Shown: piece by piece, positions 1-7,394 of the stretch
Layout of the letters: each line of letters opens with the position of its first letter
How positions within the stretch are numbered: position 1 is the first letter of the stretch
Source of the DNA: JBBQWS01 sp038210415
Lineage (GTDB): Bacteria; Actinomycetota; Actinomycetes; Prado026
Reading direction: 5' to 3'
DNA: 13,216 nt
Assembly: GCA_038210415.1 (NCBI GenBank)
Contig: JBBQWS010000076.1
Location: forward strand, 1 to 13,216
Translations under genes and position numbers: made by a program
Notes under the pieces: generated by a model
Databases searched by the model: none
Told to the model about the DNA's origin: nothing
Seen by the model: only the letters and a program-made list of their open reading frames with translations

Positions 1-1530
1 GGTGTGGCTCCAGTCGATCGCTGCGCGCAGCGTGCGCTGACGGTCCGGAAGGTCGCGCGAGCCCGCAGTGAGCAGCGCGAGCTGGCCGTCGAGGCGCTCG
101 AGCAGCGCCTCGGGCTCCATCACCCGGCCGCGGGCAGCCGCGAGCTCGAGGGCGAGCGGCAGGCCGTCCAACTGGTCGCAGATCCGCTCGATCGTCGGCC
201 GGCGCTCGGGATCCAGCACGAAGCCGGGCCGCGCCTCCGACATCCGGTCGAGGAACAACGCCATCGCCGCCGGACCGTCCAGTGGCGGCACGGGATGCTC
301 CCGCTCGCCGCGGATCCGCAGGCTGGCCCGGCTGGTCACCAGGACGGTGAGGGACGGTGCGTTGCGGAGCAGGTCGGCCACGACGGGTGCGGCGGCGAGC
401 ACCTGCTCGAAGTTGTCGAGGACGAGCAAGCTTGGCGCGGAGCCAAGCGAGAGGATCACCGAGTGCTGGAGCGGCTCGTCCGGCGACTCGCTGACCTCCA
501 GGACCGCGGCGATCGCGGGCAGCACGCGCTCGGCGGTGTCGATGTCCGCGAGCGGGACGAAGAAGACGCCGCCGGGGTACTCGTCGACGGTCCGCGCAGC
601 CAGCTCGAGGGCCAGGCTGGTCTTGCCGGTGCCGCCAGGCCCGGTGAGGGTGAGCGCGCGGGTGTGCGGCTCGCTCAGGCGACCCATGATCGCGGTGATC
701 TCGTCCTCGCGGCCCACGACGGGGTGCGGGGGTGCTGGGATCTTCACGCTGGACCGAGCCGACCCGGGTGGCGCCGCGAGGCCGGGGTCCTGTGACAGCA
801 CGCGGCGCTCGAGGTCGCGCAGCTCGGGGCCGGGGTCGATGCCGTAGCCCTCGACGAGGATCTCGCGCGCCTGGCTGTACGCGAGCAGCGCGTCGGCCTG
901 GCAGCCGGAACGGTAGTGGGCGAGCATCAGCTGGCCCCAGAGCCGTTCGCGCAACGGGTACTCGTGCACGAGCCGGCCGAGCTCGGCGACCAGTCCGGCG
1001 TGCCTGCCGCAGCCCAGCTCGGCCTCGATCCGGTCCTCCAGCGCGCAGACGTAAGCGTCGTTGAGCCGGTTGATCTCGGGCTCGGCGAACTCGTGCAGAG
1101 TCACGTCGGCGAGAGGGGCACCGCGCCACAGGGCGAGCGCCTCGTCGAACAGCCGGGCCGCGGTACCGAACCGTTCGTCCGCGAGGTCCTTGCGAGCCGA
1201 GGTCAGCAGCCGTTCGAAGCGCAGTGCGTCGACGGCGTCCGGCTCGGCCGCAAGCAGGTAGCCGGGCCGCCGCCCGACGAGAACCTCGTGCTGGCCCTTG
1301 CTCTTCTCGAGCACCTTGCGCAGGTTCGAGACGTAGACCTGCAGGGTGGAGACGGCGTTCTCGCCGGCCTCGTCACCCCACACCCCGAGCACGAGCCGGT
1401 CGACCGAGACGACCCGGCCGACGTCAAGCAGCAGCATGGCCAGGACGGCCCGTTGCTTGGGCCCCCCCAGGGCCACGATCTGCTCGCCGTCTGCCACCTC
1501 CAGCGGGCCGAGCATGCGGTACTCCAGCAC
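1..1530 (-). CDS. BTAD/SARP-type transcriptional regulator with NB-ARC ATPase domain (C-terminus cut)
   Basis: Reading the minus strand from GTG 1530 gives 510 codons open to the window edge, so the C-terminus is missing. The product starts VLEYRMLGPLEV, the standard N-terminus of AfsR/SARP-like regulators. Residues about 1-95 form an OmpR-type winged helix (GGPKQRAVLAMLLL, then VYVSNLRKVL), and about 95-245 a bacterial transcriptional activation (BTAD) helical domain. An NB-ARC/STAND ATPase follows: Walker A GPGGTGKTS with Lys303, Walker B LLVLDNFE with Asp372, and the GLPLAL box at 456-461. In this family, DNA binding by the winged helix is gated by ATP-dependent oligomerisation; the C-terminal sensor (often TPR) lies outside the window. 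The GTG has no ribosome-binding site but a TATGTT hexamer exactly six bases upstream, so I infer a leaderless start. The next in-frame ATG (1515) would cut into the first strand. The target genes are unknown. Confidence 0.9.
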   Translation of the reverse strand, partial: MLEYRMLGPLEVADGEQIVALGGPKQRAVLAMLLLDVGRVVSVDRLVLGVWGDEAGENAVSTLQVYVSNLRKVLEKSKGQHEVLVGRRPGYLLAAEPDAVDALRFERLLTSARKDLADERFGTAARLFDEALALWRGAPLADVTLHEFAEPEINRLNDAYVCALEDRIEAELGCGRHAGLVAELGRLVHEYPLRERLWGQLMLAHYRSGCQADALLAYSQAREILVEGYGIDPGPELRDLERRVLSQDPGLAAPPGSARSSVKIPAPPHPVVGREDEITAIMGRLSEPHTRALTLTGPGGTGKTSLALELAARTVDEYPGGVFFVPLADIDTAERVLPAIAAVLEVSESPDEPLQHSVILSLGSAPSLLVLDNFEQVLAAAPVVADLLRNAPSLTVLVTSRASLRIRGEREHPVPPLDGPAAMALFLDRMSEARPGFVLDPERRPTIERICDQLDGLPLALELAAARGRVMEPEALLERLDGQLALLTAGSRDLPDRQRTLRAAIDWSHT

Positions 1531-1536
1531 GGGAAC

Positions 1537-1542
1537 AACATA
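1537..1542 (-). promoter_or_regulatory. -10 element of a leaderless promoter for the BTAD regulator
   Basis: On the minus strand TATGTT is followed by six bases (GTTCCC) and then the GTG start at 1530. This matches the TANNNT-N6-start layout of actinobacterial leaderless genes. It explains why the only purine-rich stretch (GGAGAAG) is 15 bases from the GTG, too far to serve as its ribosome-binding site. No convincing -35 is visible. If active, the regulator can be transcribed separately from the upstream hydrolase gene. Confidence 0.5.
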
Positions 1543-1583
1543 GGGCTTCTCCGGGTGAGCCGGGCTGATCCTGACGCGCCGAA

Positions 1584-2222
1584 TCAGACCGGCGGGCCGA
1601 CGTCGACCTCGATCTCGGCACCGAGAACGCTGCCGCCGAGCAGGCGCAGGCCGTCACCGCTCCAGAACGAACCGGGGTCGTACCTGCTCGGTGACCGGTC
1701 CGGACCGATCAGCCCCATGGCCTGGTAGGTAGCCGCCACGATCTCCGCGCAGAACGCGGACTCGAAGCCGTCGACCGGCGGACCCGACTTGCGTTGCACG
1801 CGGGCGCGAACGAACCCGGTCGCCAGCTTTACGGTGCTGGGGAACGGGGTGCCGTCGAGCCGGGCGACCGTTCGCAGGGCGGCGTCCTCCATCTCCTTCG
1901 AGACGTCAGGCTGGAGCTGGCGTAGCCAGGCGCGCTGCCCGTACTTGTGGGCCCACACCCGCACCGCGTCCTCGAGCACGTGCAGCTGGGCGCCGCGACG
2001 GCGCGTGCCCGCCCACATGTCGGGGAGCGAACGGCCGAGCTCGGCGTGCCACATCAGCGGTGGCAGGTCGTCGATGGTCAGCGCCATGCCGACGTGGTTG
2101 ACCGGGCTGTTGGTCGTCAGGTGGATCGCGCGGTCGGCCACCGCCTGGCCCCTGAACAACCAGATGTCACCGGTGCGCGCAAGGTCGACGGCTTCGGCGA
2201 GCGAGACCCGGTTGGCGACCAC
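1584..2222 (-). CDS. Circularly permuted papain-like (NlpC/P60 superfamily, YiiX/YebB-like) hydrolase
   Basis: A 212-aa protein without a signal peptide. The fold is recognised from the order of catalytic motifs: a histidine near the N-terminus in NHVGMAL (His43) and a cysteine near the C-terminus in FCAEIVAATY (Cys158). This is the permuted order seen in YiiX/YebB and LRAT-like members of the NlpC/P60 superfamily. The opening segment LARTGDIWLFRG also matches the first strand of these proteins. Family members act as amidases, thioesterases or acyltransferases on peptides or lipids; the substrate here cannot be told. His59 (MWHAE) is a further polar candidate. The start is GTG 2222, without a Shine-Dalgarno but with a TAGGCT hexamer six bases upstream, indicating a leaderless mRNA. 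The BTAD regulator follows 53 bp downstream on the same strand, and a small membrane protein gene diverges 17 bp away. Function is inferred from fold motifs only. Confidence 0.75.
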   Translation of the reverse strand: MVANRVSLAEAVDLARTGDIWLFRGQAVADRAIHLTTNSPVNHVGMALTIDDLPPLMWHAELGRSLPDMWAGTRRRGAQLHVLEDAVRVWAHKYGQRAWLRQLQPDVSKEMEDAALRTVARLDGTPFPSTVKLATGFVRARVQRKSGPPVDGFESAFCAEIVAATYQAMGLIGPDRSPSRYDPGSFWSGDGLRLLGGSVLGAEIEVDVGPPV

Positions 2223-2227
2223 GCCGG

Positions 2228-2234
2228 TAGCCTA
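2228..2234. promoter_or_regulatory. Symmetric bidirectional -10 element (TAGCCTA) for two divergent leaderless genes
   Basis: The heptamer TAGCCTA reads TANNNT on both strands: TAGCCT (2228-2233) on plus and TAGGCT (2234-2229) on minus. Each is followed by exactly six bases and then a start codon: plus AGGCGG then ATG 2240, minus ACCGGC then GTG 2222. The two predicted transcription starts, which coincide with the start codons, are 18 bp apart and equidistant (9 bp) from the centre base 2231. Neither gene has a ribosome-binding site. No clear -35 hexamer is seen on either side. Confidence 0.6.
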
Positions 2235-2239
2235 GGCGG

Positions 2240-2410
2240 ATGCGGTGGTGGAAGGTTGCAGGGCTGGCAGGGCTCGTCGGGGTAGCCGCGACGGGCGTCG
2301 TCGTCGCGCGGTCGGCGCGGGTGCGTGCGTCGTACGAGCCGGACGAGATCCGCGCTCGGCTGCAGGACCGGTTGGCCGGCAGCGGCACCGAAGAGCCGCC
2401 GGAGGCTTGA
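2240..2410 (+). CDS. Small single-pass membrane protein of unknown function (56 aa)
   Basis: ATG 2240 to TGA 2410 encodes 56 residues beginning MRWWKVAGLAGLVGV. Residues about 6-23 form one hydrophobic Ala/Gly/Val helix, preceded by Arg/Lys with two Trp at the interface. A basic stretch follows (ARSARVRA, 23-30), then a hydrophilic tail containing YEPDEIRARLQDRLAG that ends in an acidic TEEPPEA. There is no cleavage site or lipobox, so it is best read as a signal-anchor membrane peptide. The frame is strongly G/C-biased at third positions and closes with a clean stop. The start lies six bases after TAGCCT, a leaderless layout. It is divergent from the permuted papain-like hydrolase through a shared -10 element, so the two may be co-expressed. 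I do not recognise a named family. Confidence 0.7.
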   Translation: MRWWKVAGLAGLVGVAATGVVVARSARVRASYEPDEIRARLQDRLAGSGTEEPPEA

Positions 2411-2502
2411 GGTCAGCCTTTCGTCGTGACCGGCCGGACGTTCGGTGGTCGCCTGCTCGGCGTAACTCCGCACGGTCGGTCCCGCCAGGCCGACGCGGTG
2501 GG

Positions 2503-2508
2503 TAGCCT
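2503..2508 (+). promoter_or_regulatory. Putative -10 element for the 1300-aa secreted protein gene
   Basis: TAGCCT within GGTAGCCT is the same octamer that precedes the small membrane protein (2226-2233) and the upstream ORF at 10354-10361. A transcription start near 2515 would give a leader of about 26 bases that contains a good Shine-Dalgarno. A short GCGCCG/CGGCGC inverted repeat (2515-2528) would sit right at the mRNA 5' end. The -35 is not recognisable. Confidence 0.45.
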
Positions 2509-2530
2509 CGGGGAGCGCCGTCCGGCGCCG

Positions 2531-2536
2531 AGGGGG
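2531..2536 (+). promoter_or_regulatory. Ribosome-binding site of the 1300-aa secreted protein gene
   Basis: AGGGGG is followed by AACC and then ATG 2541. This fixes that ATG as the start over the later in-frame ATG at residue 9, which would shorten the basic n-region of the signal peptide. Confidence 0.6.
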
Positions 2537-2540
2537 AACC

Positions 2541-5500
2541 ATGTCGAGGGCACGTAGACGCGCCATGTCCGTTGTTGTCACGGCCGGTTTGCTGGTCGGT
2601 TCGTTGGTGCAGGCAGCGGGGCCGGCTCAAGCGGCCATCGGTGACGTCCTCTCCATGCAGACTGCCGGCTGGGACCTGGGGCAGGCCACCAGCTTCTCGT
2701 CGATCGTGGTCGTCAGCCCCGACCACGGCATGACCGAGACGGTGACCGGCAGCCAACTCGTCATCCACACGACCACGATCCCGTCGTCGGTCTACGTCGC
2801 ACCGCCGACGGGCAGCCGCTTCGTGGCCGGGACGACGTACCCCGCGGCCGGTGGCGCGACCGCCGCGACGGCCCAGCTGGCTGTCTACGGCAACTGGTCC
2901 TGCCCCCTGACTGCCAGGCTCCTCTCGGGGAAGATCTCGGTGCTGGCAGTGTCCTACGACGCGGCCGGAACGCTCACGGCGCTGGCCGCGGACGTGTCCA
3001 CCCGCTGCGCAGACGCGACCGGAGCCAGCTGGCTGGACGTCGCGGGGTCCATCAGGTTCAGGACCCCGGCCGTGCCGTACGAGCTGGCGTCGGTCGCCGC
3101 GACGCAGCCGTGGCCCACCGTCGCGCGCGGCCAGCACGCCGACATCCCGACTACGGTCACCGCCCACGGTTCCGGGACGGCCGTGGTCACTGGCGTCGGC
3201 ACGGACCCGTCGGGCGAGTTCACGGTCTTCTCGGACGGCTGCACGGGCCTGACCCTGACCGATGGTCAGAGCTGTCCCGTCGTGGTGCGGTTCGCACCAT
3301 CGGTCGCAACTACCAGCCTCGGGGTCGAGCGCGGGTACGTCGCCGTGAAGGTCTCGGGTCAGCCCGACGGCACCGCCTACGCTGCCGTCTCGGGCACGGC
3401 AGTGCTGACGCCCTCCGCCCCCGCATCGGCCACCTCGTTCCCGACGGCAACCGGTGTCGGACTCGCGTGGGCACCGGCATCGCCCAACGGCGCCGACACC
3501 TACACGGTCGAGCGGCTGGACGCCGGAGTCTGGACGTCTGTCGCAACAGTTGCCTCGATCGCCAACGAAGCAACCTACAGCTGGGTCGACGCGTCCGTCG
3601 CGGTCGGCGGAACGGCGGTCTACCGGGTCACCGGGGTGCGGAGCGGTTGGTCCGGAACCCCTTCTGCCCAGGTGTCCGTCACGCGTACAGCGGCCGTCAC
3701 CCCGGCAGCGTCGTCGTCGTGGTCGGTGCAGGACGGCGTCGCCACAAACGGCAGCGCGTCCTTCTCGACGGCAACCGGAGCAACCTTCGCGACGGCTCCC
3801 GGCCTGGTGAACGTGGTCGTCGCCGGGCAATACGTCGCCTCCCTGCGACTCACCTCGGTGCCCGGTCCCGGGACGTTCGACCTGCTCGATCCGGCGAGCC
3901 CGATCAGCGTCAGCCTGACGTCGGCGGTCCCGCAGTCCTGTGAGGGCACCGGCCCGCGTCGCCTCACCGTGCGCAAGGCGCTGTTCGCCGCGGACCTGAC
4001 CCCGATCATCCTCGATGCGAGCGTCGTCGTCGGTTGCCGTGAGGGCGACACCCAGCGCTACGAGATCCGGCTTGCCAGCGGCACAGCCGTCGCGTTCCCG
4101 TTCGCCTCGCCCGAGACGGTCGGCCCTGTCGCCTCGCACGTCGGCGGCCCGGCGACGGCCACGGTGGTGACCGTCACCAACCGGGGTCCGTCCGCGGTCG
4201 ACCTGGGGGCGTCCGTGCTGACCGGCAGCTTCCCGCAGGACTGGTCCGTGCGGGCCTCGACGTGCGCGGGGACCACCCTGGCTGTCGGCTCGAGCTGCAC
4301 CGTGACCCTGGCGTTCGCCGCCGGAGCCGCCGGCACCGGACGGGACGCGCTGCTCGAGGTCCCGACTCTCGTCGGCGGCAGGGCCGAAGCCTCGGTCCTG
4401 GCCATGCTCCACGGCACGGGCGGGCAGGTCCCAGCCGGCCCGTTCGTCGGCGTCACCCGGTCGCTCGCCTTGCTCGGCGTGCAGTGGTACGCACCGCTCG
4501 ACGGCGGCTACCCGGTCACGAGCTACCAGCTCCAACGGTCCGTGGACGGCGGCTCGTTCGCCGATCTGGGCTCCTTCCCGGCGTCCTCCGCCGGAGGTCA
4601 CTCGGGGTACGTCGACACCGACGTCTCGGTTGGGCAGGCAGTGACCTACCGGGTGCGCGCGCTCAACGAGGTGGGAGCGGGCGAGTGGCAGGTGGCCGGA
4701 ACCGACCCAGCAACTCTGGCGACGCAGATCATGGTCGAGGTCGCTTCGGCGGACCTGAACCACGCAGCCGGGCTCTATGCGCGGGAGACGTACTTCTCGG
4801 GACTCGTCGCGGTCGAGGTGGACGAGCACGACCACGCGGCCCCGGCGGTGTCGCCGGGTGCGGCGTCGGTCGCCTACTCGCGCGGTGCGGCGGCGGGTGT
4901 CGGCGGCAGCGAGTTCGACCTGTGGGTGCGTCCGCTTCGCCCCGACGGTCCGGCCGTGCGACTGACCAGCCTGGCTGGCGCGGAGACCGACCCGGCCTGG
5001 TCGCCGGACGGACGCACCATCGCCTTCACGTGGTGGTCGTCGCCGCTGGCGGCCCCGGACGTGATGGTCGTGCCGGCCGCCGGTGGCACGCCAGTGCTGG
5101 CGCGGGCCAACGCGCGGGGGCCGGCGTGGTCGCCTGACGGGCTGAGCCTCGTGGTCGAGGATGACAGCTCCCTGGTTGCGCCGCTGCTGACCGTACGCGT
5201 CCTCGATGGCGCCGCGACGAAGATCGCAGGCACGGCCGGTGCGACGGATCCTGCCGTCGCCAAGGACGGTCGGATCGCGTTCGTCGACAGCGCGGGCAAC
5301 CCCGCACTGCTGGCGCCCGGCGCGGCCACGCCCGTCGAGCTGAGGCAGGCGCCGGGGTACTTCCGTCCGGTGTGGTCGCCCGACGGCCGGCGGCTGGACT
5401 TCGGCGGCTCGTTGACCTCCGGTGGAGTCGACTACGTCGGTTACGTGGAGTTCATCGGGCCTCAGGCCGACGCGTTCATCTCGGGGAGCGACAGCTGGGA

Positions 5501-6443
5501 TCACGCAGACCCGGCTTGGGGATACGTCGACTCCCAGGCGCCCGTGCTTGCGGTGACCGGTGTGCCGTCGGCCACAGCCAATGCCCGCGTCACCTTCGCC
5601 GCGACCGACGACCTGACCGCCCCGGGCGGGCTGACATTCACCTGTGCGGTCGACGGCGGCCCGGCCTCGTTGTGTGCTTCGCCGTGGGCGAGTCCCAGCG
5701 TCGCTGACGGTCTGCACAACGTGACCGTGAGGGCGACCGACCCGTCCGGCAACGTCGCCACCGTCACGGCCAGCGCCACCGTCGACCGCACCGCTCCGGC
5801 CGTGCCGATCTTCACGGCACCGGTCGCCCAAGCCACCCTCGTCAGCGCCGTCACCTTCAGCTACGGGTCGTCCGACGCCGGATCGGGGATCGCGTCCTAC
5901 GACGTGCAGTACGCGCTGGGAACGGCCTCCGGAGGCCTCGGTGCCTGGGCGACGCCGTCGGGGTGGACCGCTCGCACGGCCACCTACGTGGTGGTCGGGC
6001 TGAAGCCCGGCTACGAGGCGTGCGTCCAGGTCCGTGCGCGCGACGGCGCCGGCAACGTGTCGGCTTGGACGCAGCGGTGCACGGGGATGCCGTACGACGA
6101 CGTGCCGCTCGTCGCCTCGGTCGGTTGGACGCGTGCCAGGAATGCCGTGTTCTACTCGGGGACGGCGACCGTCGCCCAGAGCGCCGGTCGCGTGCTGACG
6201 GCCAACGGCGTCGTGGCCAAACGGATCATCCTGGTGGCAACCGTCTGCTCGACCTGCGGCTCCGTCACGGTGTACGTCGGGACCCGGTTCATCGGGTCGG
6301 TGAACCTGCGCTCCACGACGTTGCACTACCAGACGCAGTTCGCCCTCCCGCTTCAGTCGTCGCTCGTGACGGGAGCACTCACCATCCACACGACGACGGC
6401 GAGCCTGGTCCAGATCGACGGGTTGGTCCTTCGCCGAGCCTAG
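2541..6443 (+). CDS. Large secreted multidomain protein: duplicated beta/ASH/Fn3 unit, PD40 propeller, Ig/Fn3 and C-terminal beta domain
   Basis: A 1300-aa exported protein. Residues 1-32 are a Sec signal peptide (basic MSRARRRAMS, hydrophobic core, cleavage near AQAA). Then come an unassigned beta domain (about 33-175), an ASH/choice-of-anchor-D-like domain (185-290), Fn3 (292-384), a second beta domain (390-521), a second ASH-like domain (524-626) and a second Fn3 (632-726). Residues 765-995 hold TolB/PD40-type blades marked by DPAWSPDGRTIAF, GPAWSPDGLSL, RPVWSPDGRRLDF and DPAWGYVD. An Ig-like domain (998-1083), an Fn3-like domain (1084-1182) and a C-terminal beta domain with a CSTC pair (1187-1300) follow. 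No LPXTG, membrane anchor or catalytic domain is visible, so I infer a binding, scaffold or adhesion role outside the membrane. The gene contains no TTA, CTA or TCA codon. The M14 lipoprotein gene begins 49 bp downstream. Domain borders are approximate. Confidence 0.88.
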   Translation: MSRARRRAMSVVVTAGLLVGSLVQAAGPAQAAIGDVLSMQTAGWDLGQATSFSSIVVVSPDHGMTETVTGSQLVIHTTTIPSSVYVAPPTGSRFVAGTTYPAAGGATAATAQLAVYGNWSCPLTARLLSGKISVLAVSYDAAGTLTALAADVSTRCADATGASWLDVAGSIRFRTPAVPYELASVAATQPWPTVARGQHADIPTTVTAHGSGTAVVTGVGTDPSGEFTVFSDGCTGLTLTDGQSCPVVVRFAPSVATTSLGVERGYVAVKVSGQPDGTAYAAVSGTAVLTPSAPASATSFPTATGVGLAWAPASPNGADTYTVERLDAGVWTSVATVASIANEATYSWVDASVAVGGTAVYRVTGVRSGWSGTPSAQVSVTRTAAVTPAASSSWSVQDGVATNGSASFSTATGATFATAPGLVNVVVAGQYVASLRLTSVPGPGTFDLLDPASPISVSLTSAVPQSCEGTGPRRLTVRKALFAADLTPIILDASVVVGCREGDTQRYEIRLASGTAVAFPFASPETVGPVASHVGGPATATVVTVTNRGPSAVDLGASVLTGSFPQDWSVRASTCAGTTLAVGSSCTVTLAFAAGAAGTGRDALLEVPTLVGGRAEASVLAMLHGTGGQVPAGPFVGVTRSLALLGVQWYAPLDGGYPVTSYQLQRSVDGGSFADLGSFPASSAGGHSGYVDTDVSVGQAVTYRVRALNEVGAGEWQVAGTDPATLATQIMVEVASADLNHAAGLYARETYFSGLVAVEVDEHDHAAPAVSPGAASVAYSRGAAAGVGGSEFDLWVRPLRPDGPAVRLTSLAGAETDPAWSPDGRTIAFTWWSSPLAAPDVMVVPAAGGTPVLARANARGPAWSPDGLSLVVEDDSSLVAPLLTVRVLDGAATKIAGTAGATDPAVAKDGRIAFVDSAGNPALLAPGAATPVELRQAPGYFRPVWSPDGRRLDFGGSLTSGGVDYVGYVEFIGPQADAFISGSDSWDHADPAWGYVDSQAPVLAVTGVPSATANARVTFAATDDLTAPGGLTFTCAVDGGPASLCASPWASPSVADGLHNVTVRATDPSGNVATVTASATVDRTAPAVPIFTAPVAQATLVSAVTFSYGSSDAGSGIASYDVQYALGTASGGLGAWATPSGWTARTATYVVVGLKPGYEACVQVRARDGAGNVSAWTQRCTGMPYDDVPLVASVGWTRARNAVFYSGTATVAQSAGRVLTANGVVAKRIILVATVCSTCGSVTVYVGTRFIGSVNLRSTTLHYQTQFALPLQSSLVTGALTIHTTTASLVQIDGLVLRRA

Positions 6444-6480
6444 GCCGAGCAACCTGTCCGGCGGCGGGATGCGGTTCTGC

Positions 6481-6486
6481 CACAGT
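6481..6486 (+). promoter_or_regulatory. Weak -10-like hexamer before the M14 lipoprotein start
   Basis: CACAGT, then six bases (GGAGGT), then GTG 6493 repeats the hexamer-N6-start spacing of the leaderless genes in this window, although the first base departs from TANNNT. The GGAGG inside the six bases is only one base from GTG, too close for a usual ribosome-binding site. The gene may instead be read from the upstream mRNA. Confidence 0.3.
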
Positions 6487-6492
6487 GGAGGT

Positions 6493-7344
6493 GTGCGACC
6501 GGCCACGTGGATCGTTGCGCTGACCTTCGCCGGCTCGCTCGCCGGCTGCACCGGCACGTCAGCTTCGACCGCCACGGTCGCCGCCGCGTCAACCCCGCGA
6601 CCGTCGTCGAGCCTCTCCAGGCCGGCCGCCTCGACGCCGACCCCCACCTCGACCCCGACTCCCACCTCCGCTCCGGGGCCCGGCACCACCTCGGCCGCGT
6701 GCCTGCGTACCGTCGTCATGGGCTACTCGGTAAGGCATCGATCGCTCATCGCGTGCGAGCGCGGCCACCCTGGTCCCAGTGCCCTTGTGGTCGTCGGCAA
6801 CATCCACGGTGACGAGACGTTGGGTTGGCAGGTGGTGAGACGGCTCATGACCGCTCCGGTGCCGCCGGGTGTCGACCTCTGGCTGGTCCTCACGGTGAAC
6901 CCAGACGGGTCGGCCCTGCACATCCGTGGCAACGCGCACGGGGTCGACGAGAACCGGAACTGGCCTACGAACTGGCAGCCCTCGGCGCGTGGCTCGTCCA
7001 CGTACTCAGGTTCGCGAGCCTTGTCCGAGCCCGAGACGGCAGCGTTCGCGCGCTGGCTGCTCCGGCTCAAGCCGCGAACGGTCGTCGTGTTCCACACCCC
7101 GCTCGACGCCGTCGACTTCTCGGAGGGCGCCGACCCTGAGGTGACTCGCTACCTGGCGAGGGCCACCGGGTTCGCCGCCCGGAGGCTCGGCGCCCGTCCG
7201 GGGTCGTTCAGCGGGTGGTTCAACGCACAGCCGTGGGGCGGAACCGCGATCACCTTCGAGCTGGGCAGCGCCGTGTCCCGGGTCCAGGTCGGCCGAGTCA
7301 GCGCAGGGCTGCTCGCGTTGGCACGTTGGCGAGCCGGCGGCTGA
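6493..7344 (+). CDS. M14-family zinc carboxypeptidase/amidase lipoprotein (MpaA-like)
   Basis: From GTG 6493 the product is 283 aa. The signal peptide MRPATWIVALTFAGSLAGC ends in the lipobox LAGC (lipidated Cys19). A Ser/Thr/Pro-rich linker (about 20-68, with TPTPTSTPTPTS) tethers the catalytic domain. Peptidase M14 landmarks appear in order: the zinc ligands His105 and Glu108 in NIHGDET, the NPDG motif, the substrate-binding GVDENRN segment (Asn154/Arg155), zinc ligand His201 in VVVFHT, and the catalytic Glu256 in ITFELG. Family M14 hydrolyses C-terminal or side-chain amide bonds; the MpaA-type NPDG/NRN pattern suggests a wall peptide, though the exact bond cleaved is inferred. The ATG at 6469 is in frame but would add a Cys/His-containing n-region (FCHSGG); GTG 6493 gives the compact lipoprotein signal. 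It probably acts on the outer face of the membrane. The 49-bp gap to the preceding gene allows co-transcription. Confidence 0.86.
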   Translation: MRPATWIVALTFAGSLAGCTGTSASTATVAAASTPRPSSSLSRPAASTPTPTSTPTPTSAPGPGTTSAACLRTVVMGYSVRHRSLIACERGHPGPSALVVVGNIHGDETLGWQVVRRLMTAPVPPGVDLWLVLTVNPDGSALHIRGNAHGVDENRNWPTNWQPSARGSSTYSGSRALSEPETAAFARWLLRLKPRTVVVFHTPLDAVDFSEGADPEVTRYLARATGFAARRLGARPGSFSGWFNAQPWGGTAITFELGSAVSRVQVGRVSAGLLALARWRAGG

Positions 7345-7357
7345 TTCACCGAGGTGA

Positions 7358-7379
7358 CGGCCGCAGCCCCGACCGGCCG
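7358..7379. terminator. Possible GC-rich hairpin between convergent genes
   Basis: CGGCCG (7358-7363) and CGGCCG (7374-7379) can pair as a 6-bp stem around a 10-base loop in the 50-bp gap between the M14 gene and the convergent propeller/Fn3 gene. Because it is symmetric it could act on both strands. There is no T-tract, so this is only a weak terminator candidate. Confidence 0.25.
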
Positions 7380-7394
7380 ACGCACGATCAGGGG

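Noticed and set aside
4..1728. Long plus-strand frames across the BTAD regulator
   Set aside because: They are shadows of the minus-strand gene, which shows Walker A, Walker B and GLPLAL motifs in one continuous frame.
6640..6678. Short C-rich nucleotide repeats, considered as a tandem repeat element
   Set aside because: They encode the Thr/Pro/Ser linker of the M14 lipoprotein and need no other explanation.
2232..6719. A 1495-codon minus-strand open frame antisense to the 1300-aa gene
   Set aside because: Its product is low-complexity Arg/Gly-rich without domains, while the plus strand gives a coherent secreted multidomain protein. The open frame follows from missing TTA/CTA/TCA codons on the sense strand.
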